Assembly: GCF_020554845.1 (NCBI RefSeq)
Contig: NZ_JAJCIA010000027.1
Span: forward strand, 1 to 55,830
Source: Blautia faecis
GTDB taxonomy: Bacteria; Bacillota; Clostridia; Lachnospirales; Lachnospiraceae
DNA: 55,830 nt
Reading direction: 5' to 3'
Part shown: piece by piece, positions 50,099-55,830 of the stretch
Layout: each line of letters begins with the position of its first letter
Numbering within the stretch: position 1 is the stretch's first letter
The notes under the pieces: model-generated
Seen by the model: only the letters and a program-made list of their open reading frames with translations
What the model was told of the DNA's origin: nothing
The model's database searches: none
Made by a program: the position numbers and the translations under genes

Positions 50099-50104
50099 AT
50101 TATA
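50099..50104 (-). promoter_or_regulatory. -10 box of the riboswitch-chelatase transcript
   Basis: Minus strand TATAAT a few bases before the aptamer. The -35 position (TTAAAT) is poor. Confidence 0.5.
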
Positions 50105-50181
50105 CATATTCGACTCGGATATTTAATATGTACCATATTATTATATATTTTTTATGAACTTTTTATGTATTTTTTATGAAC

Positions 50182-50345
50182 TAGAGTATGTTTGAAAAAG
50201 GCTTTCTGCAAGATGTGCGTCACAATTTGTGGGAGATTTTGTCCTGATGAGGGCGCCGTAGTGGGCTACGGCAACTGAATTCGGGCAAAATATACCGCAA
50301 AGTGGGGCGTGCAGATTGCGGGAATAATTTTTCAAACAGATTACT
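50182..50345 (+). repeat. R1 full copy (164 bp)
   Basis: TAGAGTATGTTTGAAAAAGG at the left; the right end is diverged (TTTTTCAAACAGATTAC). Core hairpin GCCGTAG/CTACGGC intact. Confidence 0.9.
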
Positions 50346-50361
50346 ATTCACTCCGTTCATA

Positions 50362-50435
50362 GCAACACGCTTCGCGATACACAGGAATCATGCTTTCGCA
50401 TGGTTTCGCGCCGCAATTCTCAGGTTTTCTGTGAA
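50362..50435 (-). repeat. R2 full copy (about 74 bp), inverted
   Basis: On the minus strand TTCACAGAAAACCTGAGAAT through CGAAGCGTGTTGC, aligning with the copy at 30074-30147 with a handful of substitutions, several of them compensatory in the ATGCGAAnGCAT hairpin. It ends eight bases before the csoR -35 box. Confidence 0.8.
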
Positions 50436-50442
50436 TTACTTA

Positions 50443-50471
50443 TTGACAAATACCCCGCCAGGGTATATATT
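50443..50471 (+). promoter_or_regulatory. csoR-copA promoter
   Basis: TTGACA (50443-50448), 17-base spacer, TATATT (50466-50471). A CsoR-type box occupies the spacer. Confidence 0.8.
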
Positions 50472-50503
50472 GGTTTCATCAAATACATACCCCTAAGGGG
50501 TAT
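50451..50503. promoter_or_regulatory. Two CsoR-type operators
   Basis: TACCC-N5-GGGTA (50451-50465) lies between the -35 and -10 boxes; TACCCCTAAGGGGTA (50488-50502, a perfect 17-bp palindrome with one more base on each side) lies just after the start site. Both match the C/G-run inverted repeats bound by CsoR. Confidence 0.75.
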
Positions 50504-50523
50504 ATAAGGAAAGGAGTCCGCCT

Positions 50524-50907
50524 ATGACAGCTGATTATAAATCCGAATCCTGCTGCAGCCACACCGCAGCCGATCCTGCAACTCTTTCCAGCCAGGAACC
50601 TACCAAGAAGGTCTGTTCCTGCTGTTGTACCAAGCACACCGACCGTTCCGAAGCAGAACGCAGGAAGCTGGTAAACCGTCTGAAACGTATTGAAGGCCAG
50701 ATAAGGGGTATTATAGGAATGCTGGAGAATGACGCTTACTGCAACGATATTCTTATTCAGTCAGCAGCTGTAAATGCCGCTGTGAATGCATTTAATAAGG
50801 AACTTCTCGCCAATCATATCCGAACCTGTGTGGCAAGAGATATCCGTGATGGTAAAGACGAAACCATTGATGAGCTGGTTGCAACTTTGCAGAAGCTAAT
50901 GAAGTGA
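50524..50907 (+). CDS. csoR: CsoR-family copper-sensing repressor (127 aa)
   Basis: All-helical repressor that releases DNA on binding Cu(I). The metal triad is complete: Cys73 (DAYCNDIL), His98 and Cys102 (NHIRTCVARD). The core RRKLVNRLKRIEGQIRGIIGML is typical. Unusual N-terminal extension of about 38 residues with six Cys (10, 11, 31, 33, 34, 35; CSCCCTKH), which could add a metal site or shuttle copper. It precedes copA in the same transcript, behind two CsoR-type boxes. ATG 50524 with AAAGGAGTCC upstream. Confidence 0.9.
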   Translation: MTADYKSESCCSHTAADPATLSSQEPTKKVCSCCCTKHTDRSEAERRKLVNRLKRIEGQIRGIIGMLENDAYCNDILIQSAAVNAAVNAFNKELLANHIRTCVARDIRDGKDETIDELVATLQKLMK

Positions 50908-51006
50908 GATACCAGCGTATTCCGAATGTGTACCTGCCTGCGGAAGTACGAATGCGCAGAGCAGTCCGTTGGTATCGAAACACTGTATTCGAAGGAGGAA
51001 TTTATT

Positions 51007-53691
51007 ATGGAACAATACAACGTCACCGGCATGAGCTGTGCAGCCTGCAGCGCCCGTGTGGAAAAAGCGGTAAACAAGGTTCCGGGAGTTACTTCCTGCT
51101 CCGTAAGCCTGCTTACCAATTCCATGGGAGTGGAAGGAACTGCCTCAGCCTCTGCCATTGTCTCAGCTGTAGAAGAAGCCGGATACGGCTGCAGCCTGAA
51201 GGGTGCTTCCGGTCAGACGGAATCCGTTTCCGATGCTGAGAAAGCCTTGGAAGATCACGAAACGCCACTCCTCAGGAAACGGCTTATTGCCTCAGTAGGT
51301 TTTCTTCTGGTGCTGATGTACTTTTCCATGGGACACATGATGTGGGGATGGCCGCTGCCAGCCTGGTTTGATGGCAACCATATCGCCATGGGACTTGTAC
51401 AGCTGCTTCTTGCAGGAATCGTCATGGTCATCAATCAGAAATTTTTCATCAGTGGCTTCAGGAGTCTGTGGCACCGCTCTCCGAACATGGATACCCTGGT
51501 AGCTCTCGGCTCCATGGCCTCCTTTGTATGGAGTGTCTACGCCCTGTTCGCCATGACCAGAGCCCAGGTTGACGGCAATTCCGAACTTGTCATGCACTAC
51601 ATGATGGAATTCTATTTCGAATCTGCCGCTATGATCCTGACCCTGATCACCGTTGGAAAAATGCTGGAAGCCCGTTCCAAGGGCAAGACCACGGATGCCT
51701 TAAAAGGTCTTATGAAGCTTGCTCCCAAGACTGCCGTTGTCATCCGAAACGGCCAGGAAGCCACCGTTCCCATTGACCAGGTTGTAAAAGGTGACACCTT
51801 TGTTGTCCGTCCTGGTGAGAACATCCCGGTGGATGGTGTGATTATCGAAGGCTCCAGTGCAGTCAACGAATCTGCCCTTACAGGTGAGAGTATCCCTGTC
51901 GACAAAGCTGCCGGAGATCTTGTCTCCGCAGCCACAGTCAACCAGTCTGGCTTTATCAAATGTGAAGCTACCCGCGTTGGCGAAGACACCACACTCTCCC
52001 AGATCATCAAAATGGTCAGTGATGCTGCAGCCACCAAAGCTCCTATTGCCAAAATCGCAGACCGTGTTTCCGGTGTTTTCGTACCTGCTGTTATCACTAT
52101 TGCAATTATAACTACTATTGTCTGGCTGCTTACCGGTCATGAGGCTGGCTACGCCCTGGCAAGAGGAATTTCCGTTCTGGTCATCAGCTGCCCATGCGCC
52201 CTTGGTCTTGCCACTCCGGTTGCCATTATGGTTGGAAACGGAATGGGTGCCAAAAACGGTATCCTTTTCAAAACAGCCGTCTCCCTTGAGGAAGCCGGAA
52301 AGGTTCAGATCGTAGCCCTTGACAAAACCGGAACCATCACAAACGGTCAGCCGGAGGTTACTGACATTCTCCCTGCAGACGGCGTGTCTGAGAACGATCT
52401 TCTCACCATTGCCTACGCCCTTGAAAAAAAGAGCGAGCACCCTCTTGCGAAAGCCATTCTGGAAAAATCTGCAAGCCTTGGTCTTACAGCCCAGGAAGTC
52501 ACAGAATTCCAGGCTCTTCCCGGCAATGGACTCTCTGCGAAGCTTGGCGCTTCCACGCTTATCGGCGGAAGCATGAAATACATCAACACTCTGGCAGCTG
52601 TCTCTCCGTCTCTTATGAACCAGGCCGAGAAGCTTGCCGAAGCAGGAAAAACTCCTCTTCTTTTCGCAAAAGATGGAAAACTTCTTGGAATCATTGCAGT
52701 TGCTGATGTAATCAAACCGGACAGTGCACAGGCGGTCAAAGAGCTTCAGAATATGGGTATCCACGTAGTTATGCTTACCGGAGACAACAAGCGCACGGCC
52801 AGAGCCATCGGCGCACAGGCAGGTGTTGACCAGGTTATTGCAGGCGTCCTTCCAGATGGAAAAGAGAGCGTCATCCGCTCCCTGAAGGAAAAAGGCAAGG
52901 TTGCCATGGTTGGCGACGGAATCAACGACGCACCAGCCCTTACCAGAGCAGATATTGGTATTGCCATCGGTGCCGGAACGGATATAGCCATCGACGCAGC
53001 AGATATTGTCCTTATGAAAAGCCAGCTTTCCGACGTGCCAGCTGCTATCCGTATGAGCCGCGCTACTCTTCGCAACATCCACGAGAATCTCTTCTGGGCG
53101 TTCTTCTACAATGTAATTGGTATTCCGCTGGCTGCCGGCGTATGGATTCCAATTTTCGGATGGACCTTGAACCCGATGTTCGGCGCTGCTGCCATGAGCC
53201 TTTCCAGCTTCTGTGTAGTTACCAACGCGTTGAGGCTAAACCTGTTTAAAATTCATGACGCAGTTAAAGATAAAAAAGTCAAGAATCCGGTTTCCATAGA
53301 ATCCAATTCTGGAAATATTGCTGATTTCTCTGAAGCATCATCTGCTGTTTTCTCAAAATCATTCAATGCAGATAAAACTTCAGATGCAGAACAAACGATT
53401 AATAACAGCTGCAAGCTTTTGAACGAATGCAGCGATATTAATAACAATACTAACAAAAAGGAGAATAATACCATGGTAAAAGTGACAGTTAATGTAACAG
53501 GAATGATGTGCGGACATTGCGAAGCACACGTAAACAAAGCAATCCAGGAAGCATTTGGGGTACAGGATGTTGTATCCTCCCATGATGCCGGAACTACTAT
53601 TTTCTCAGCACCAGAGAAAGTGGACGAGGACAAAATCCGCCAGGTAATCAAAGACGCTGGCTATGAAGTAACCGGAATTACACAGGAGTAA
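51007..53691 (+). CDS. copA: CopA copper P-type ATPase fused to a C-terminal CopZ-like domain (894 aa)
   Basis: Exports Cu(I). One N-terminal HMA domain ([15 protein letters not shown], residues 9-23), then eight-helix P1B-1 core: TGES actuator near 295, [11 protein letters not shown] near 393 (CPC), DKTGTITNG near 438, SEHPLAKAI near 477 and [20 protein letters not shown] near 636. After the last helix an Asn/Ser-rich linker (about 757-822) leads to a second HMA domain ([15 protein letters not shown], from 823). The linker encodes a Shine-Dalgarno (AAAAAGGAG) and ATG in frame, see the internal start entry. ATG 51007 is chosen because AAGGAGG precedes it; an in-frame extension to 50926 overlaps csoR end. 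Followed by a terminator. Confidence 0.93.
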   Translation: MEQYNVTGMSCAACSARVEKAVNKVPGVTSCSVSLLTNSMGVEGTASASAIVSAVEEAGYGCSLKGASGQTESVSDAEKALEDHETPLLRKRLIASVGFLLVLMYFSMGHMMWGWPLPAWFDGNHIAMGLVQLLLAGIVMVINQKFFISGFRSLWHRSPNMDTLVALGSMASFVWSVYALFAMTRAQVDGNSELVMHYMMEFYFESAAMILTLITVGKMLEARSKGKTTDALKGLMKLAPKTAVVIRNGQEATVPIDQVVKGDTFVVRPGENIPVDGVIIEGSSAVNESALTGESIPVDKAAGDLVSAATVNQSGFIKCEATRVGEDTTLSQIIKMVSDAAATKAPIAKIADRVSGVFVPAVITIAIITTIVWLLTGHEAGYALARGISVLVISCPCALGLATPVAIMVGNGMGAKNGILFKTAVSLEEAGKVQIVALDKTGTITNGQPEVTDILPADGVSENDLLTIAYALEKKSEHPLAKAILEKSASLGLTAQEVTEFQALPGNGLSAKLGASTLIGGSMKYINTLAAVSPSLMNQAEKLAEAGKTPLLFAKDGKLLGIIAVADVIKPDSAQAVKELQNMGIHVVMLTGDNKRTARAIGAQAGVDQVIAGVLPDGKESVIRSLKEKGKVAMVGDGINDAPALTRADIGIAIGAGTDIAIDAADIVLMKSQLSDVPAAIRMSRATLRNIHENLFWAFFYNVIGIPLAAGVWIPIFGWTLNPMFGAAAMSLSSFCVVTNALRLNLFKIHDAVKDKKVKNPVSIESNSGNIADFSEASSAVFSKSFNADKTSDAEQTINNSCKLLNECSDINNNTNKKENNTMVKVTVNVTGMMCGHCEAHVNKAIQEAFGVQDVVSSHDAGTTIFSAPEKVDEDKIRQVIKDAGYEVTGITQE
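53473..53691 (+). CDS. Possible CopZ-like copper chaperone from an internal start in copA (72 aa)
   Basis: The last 72 residues of CopA, in the same frame, begin with ATG at 53473 behind AAAAAGGAG at nine-base spacing. The product would be a complete HMA protein with the metal motif [14 protein letters not shown], the size of free CopZ. The linker before it reads [11 protein letters not shown], as if a ribosome binding site were being translated. Either a former separate copZ lost its upstream stop codon and became fused, or both products are made. Ribosome profiling would decide. Confidence 0.5.
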   Translation: MVKVTVNVTGMMCGHCEAHVNKAIQEAFGVQDVVSSHDAGTTIFSAPEKVDEDKIRQVIKDAGYEVTGITQE

Positions 53692-53747
53692 TCCATCCCT
53701 CACATTCAACTTGACCAATGCAGAAACCTATTGCAAAGGTCCGTTCA

Positions 53748-53792
53748 AACAGCCGACAGAAACATTTTTCAGCTTCTGTCGGCTGTTTTTTT
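53748..53792 (+). terminator. Terminator after copA
   Basis: AACAGCCGACAGA pairs with TCTGTCGGCTGTT, followed by seven T. The stretch 53692-54032 otherwise holds the pgi promoter and leader. Confidence 0.85.
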
Positions 53793-53895
53793 ACTTCTAT
53801 CCCCTCTTTTTCACCAGCTTTTATGTTCTTTTTTTCATATCAGCCCCATTCTTTCTTATATTAATGTTAATTTTTCAAGAATCTTCATCCTTGCA

Positions 53896-53924
53896 TTGAA
53901 ATTCTATAAATTTTTCAGTATAAT
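53896..53924 (+). promoter_or_regulatory. pgi promoter
   Basis: TTGAAA (53896-53901), 17-base spacer, TATAAT (53919-53924). Confidence 0.8.
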
Positions 53925-53930
53925 GATTTC

Positions 53931-54023
53931 GATACGGGTCTCACAGTGAGACTCCTTTGAGAGCATAATCCGTTGCTGAACAAGCTTTGAACAGCAACTA
54001 TAGTCTCAACCATTTAAAGGAGG
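53931..54023 (+). ncRNA. Structured pgi leader with anti-Shine-Dalgarno
   Basis: CTCCTTT (53952-53958) is complementary to the Shine-Dalgarno AAAGGAG (54016-54022). GTCTCA (53938-53943) can pair with TGAGAC (53947-53952), and TGAGAC can instead pair with GTCTCA at 54003-54008; TTGAGA (53957-53962) can pair with TCTCAA (54004-54009). GTTGCTG/CAGCAAC (53972-53978, 53992-53998) forms a central hairpin. The alternatives exclude each other, as in a translational switch. No known class recognised. Confidence 0.55.
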
Positions 54024-54032
54024 AATTATATT

Positions 54033-55616
54033 ATGGCAACATGGAAAAATCTTGACACACTTGATTCTTTTGGCAAACTGAAAGAGCTTAAGAATCACGT
54101 AGACATTGCGGCAGCTCTGTCTGGTGAAGAAGGTGGCAAGCGTGTAGCTGATTATAGTACACCAATGGCAGCTGGTCTTTCTTACAACTATGCAGCCAAA
54201 GAAGTAGACGAAACCGTTTTATCCGCACTTGCGAAACTGGCTGACGAGGCACAGCTGATCGACAAATTTCAGGAATTATATAATGGTGCAGTGATCAACA
54301 CCGGAGAGAAACGTATGGTTCTTCATCACCTTGCACGTAAGCAGCTTGGTAACCCGGTTGTTGTAGATGGTGTAGACAAACGTGAATTCTACGTTGCCCA
54401 GCAGAAAAAAGCTGCTGATTTTGCAAATAAGGTTCATGCTGGTGAGATCACCAACGAAGCTGGTGAGAAATTCACCACAGTCGTTCAGATTGGTATCGGC
54501 GGAAGTGACCTTGGTCCCCGTGCTCTTTACATCGCACTGGAGAACTGGGCGAAGGCCAATAACACATTCAAGATGGAAGCGAAGTTCATCAGCAACGTTG
54601 ACCCGGATGATGCAGCTGCAGTACTTGCTTCTGTAGACCTTGCACACTCCTTATTCATCGTTGTATCCAAATCCGGTACAACCCTTGAGACACTGACCAA
54701 CGAAGCATTTGTAAAGGATGCCCTGACAAAAGCAGGTCTGAATCCTTCCAAACACATGCTTGCCGTTACAAGTGAGACTTCCCCTCTTGCAAAGAGTGAA
54801 GATTATCTTACCGCCATCTTCATGGATGACTACATCGGAGGCCGTTACTCTTCTGTTTCCGGCGTAGGCGGAGCAATCCTTTCCCTGGCATTCGGACCGG
54901 AAGTATTTGCTCAGCTCCTTGAAGGTGCTGCAGCTGAGGATCAGCTTGCAACAAACCGTGACCTTATGAAGAACCCAGATATGCTGGATGCCCTTATCGG
55001 TATCTATGAGAGAAATGTGCAGGGATATCCTTCCACAGCTGTTCTTCCATATTCACAGGCATTAAGCCGCTTCCCGGCACACCTTCAGCAGTGTGACATG
55101 GAGTCCAATGGTAAAACCGTAAACCGTTTCGGCGAGCCGGTTAACTACGTAACAGGTCCGGTTATCTTCGGAGAGCCAGGAACCAACGGTCAGCATTCCT
55201 TCTATCAGTTATTGCATCAGGGCTCTGACATTGTCCCGCTTCAGTTCATCGGCTTTAAGAACAGCCAGCTTGGCGTAGATGTTGACATTGAGAACAGCAC
55301 CAGCCAGCAGAAGCTCTGCGCTAACGTGGCAGCTCAGATTGTTGCATTTGCCTGCGGTAAAGAGGATGAGAACCTGAACAAGAACTTTAAAGGTAAACGT
55401 CCGTCCAGCATTATCATTGGCCAGCAGCTTACACCAGCTTCCCTTGGTGCATTGCTTGCTCACTTTGAGAACAAGATCATGTTCCAGGGCTTTGTATGGA
55501 ATCTGAACAGCTTCGACCAGGAGGGTGTTCAGCTTGGTAAAGTTCTTGCGAAACGTGTACTTGCACATGATACCGACGGCGCTCTTAAAGTATTCAGTGA
55601 TCTTCTGAACATCTGA
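54033..55616 (+). CDS. pgi: Glucose-6-phosphate isomerase (527 aa)
   Basis: Interconverts glucose-6-phosphate and fructose-6-phosphate, linking the fructose catabolism encoded earlier to the hexose-phosphate pool. SIS-domain landmarks: QIGIGGSDLGPRALYIALE near 153-171, SKSGTTLETLTNEAF near 211, GGRYSSVSGVGGAILSLAFG near 270 and the catalytic region NGQHSFYQLLHQG near 385. The start is ATG 54033 with AAAGGAGG nine bases upstream, the site that the leader can mask. It ends just before R1 end fragments and a strong terminator. Length is in the range of the longer bacterial Pgi form. Confidence 0.93.
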   Translation: MATWKNLDTLDSFGKLKELKNHVDIAAALSGEEGGKRVADYSTPMAAGLSYNYAAKEVDETVLSALAKLADEAQLIDKFQELYNGAVINTGEKRMVLHHLARKQLGNPVVVDGVDKREFYVAQQKKAADFANKVHAGEITNEAGEKFTTVVQIGIGGSDLGPRALYIALENWAKANNTFKMEAKFISNVDPDDAAAVLASVDLAHSLFIVVSKSGTTLETLTNEAFVKDALTKAGLNPSKHMLAVTSETSPLAKSEDYLTAIFMDDYIGGRYSSVSGVGGAILSLAFGPEVFAQLLEGAAAEDQLATNRDLMKNPDMLDALIGIYERNVQGYPSTAVLPYSQALSRFPAHLQQCDMESNGKTVNRFGEPVNYVTGPVIFGEPGTNGQHSFYQLLHQGSDIVPLQFIGFKNSQLGVDVDIENSTSQQKLCANVAAQIVAFACGKEDENLNKNFKGKRPSSIIIGQQLTPASLGALLAHFENKIMFQGFVWNLNSFDQEGVQLGKVLAKRVLAHDTDGALKVFSDLLNI

Positions 55617-55618
55617 TC

Positions 55619-55650
55619 TTTCAAACAGGCTCTAAAGCATATTTGAAAAA
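55619..55650. repeat. R1 end fragments, tail to head
   Basis: TCTTTCAAACAGGCTCTA followed directly by AAGCATATTTGAAAAATT: a right end joined to a left end. Confidence 0.55.
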
Positions 55651-55653
55651 TTT

Positions 55654-55690
55654 ACGGCAGCCCGGGAATTTCCGGGCTGCCGTTTTTTTA
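55654..55690 (+). terminator. Terminator after pgi
   Basis: ACGGCAGCCCGG pairs with CCGGGCTGCCGT (loop GAATTT), followed by seven T. Confidence 0.9.
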
Positions 55691-55757
55691 TGCTACATAC
55701 TATAAAAACAGACCGCAGAGATCCTGTATTTCCATAATCTTCTGCGATCTGACATTT

Positions 55758-55781
55758 TAGAGCGTGTTGAAAAAGGCTCTA
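55758..55781. repeat. R1 mini-derivative (termini only)
   Basis: TAGAGCGTGTTGAAAAAGGC followed by TCTA, the same 24-base form as at 10479; it shares its TCTA with the next R1 copy. Confidence 0.7.
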
Positions 55782-55830
55782 GAGCGTGTTTGAAAAAGGC
55801 TTTCTGCAAGATGTGCGTCACAATTTGTGG
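55780..55830 (+). repeat. R1 copy cut by the window end
   Basis: TAGAGCGTGTTTGAAAAAGG and 31 further bases of consensus left half, running off the window. Confidence 0.85.

Overview
This window looks like chromosomal DNA from a strictly anaerobic gut Firmicute of the Lachnospiraceae (Blautia-like). The reasons are the gene families (FeoA-FeoB fusion, Hcp plus ferredoxin, CDP-glycerol polymer genes, AGCS symporter, exported CbiK-type chelatase), strong AGGAGG ribosome binding sites, canonical sigma-A promoters and moderate GC. The genus is an inference from memory; no search was run.

Layout. 0.1-3.9 kb: a heterodimeric ABC exporter pair. 3.9-16.4 kb: a minus-strand cell-surface polymer operon, read from tagG/tagH through a 23-codon mini-ORF, a glycosyltransferase, a Stealth sugar-phosphotransferase, three CDP-glycerol glycerophosphotransferases, a CDP-glycerol synthase (TagD type), a second glycosyltransferase and a degenerate glycerophosphotransferase paralogue, ending at a terminator. 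16.5-18.8 kb: larB-larC (nickel-pincer cofactor). 19-29 kb: a metal and efflux block with an MMPL exporter, feoAB under a Fur-like box, mntP and a CaCA-family exchanger (convergent, each behind its own yybP-ykoY manganese riboswitch), and a CadC-like ArsR / P-type ATPase / HMA-protein operon. 29-34 kb: a small membrane exporter, a PAS protein, a Crp/Fnr regulator divergent from hcp-ferredoxin, and a HAD phosphatase. 34.8-40.8 kb: a fructose PTS operon (fruK-fruA-ptsH-ptsI-deoR type regulator). 41-47.7 kb: a giant FtsX/MacB-like ABC protein, a flavin reductase and an AGCS symporter. 47.7-50.1 kb: two exported proteins, one a CbiK-like cobaltochelatase, behind a cobalamin riboswitch. 50.4-53.7 kb: csoR-copA, with a CopZ domain fused to CopA and an apparent internal start. 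54-55.6 kb: pgi behind a structured leader.

Scattered through the window is a palindromic repeat family of about 164 bp (called R1 here; TAGAGCGTGTTTGAAAAA ends) with five full copies, one cut by the window end, and about ten deletion derivatives. Mini-derivatives sit in four gaps of the surface-polymer operon and twice supply the end of a coding sequence. A second repeat of about 74 bp (R2) occurs three times, twice beside R1. I saw no rRNA, tRNA, CRISPR array, transposase or phage gene.

The observations most worth following are: the pgi leader, which carries an anti-Shine-Dalgarno and two mutually exclusive stems; the translated Shine-Dalgarno inside copA that could give both a CopA-CopZ fusion and free CopZ; the exported chelatase pair under B12 control; the HPr that keeps His15 but has Ala at position 46; the twin Mn riboswitches; and the R1 family.
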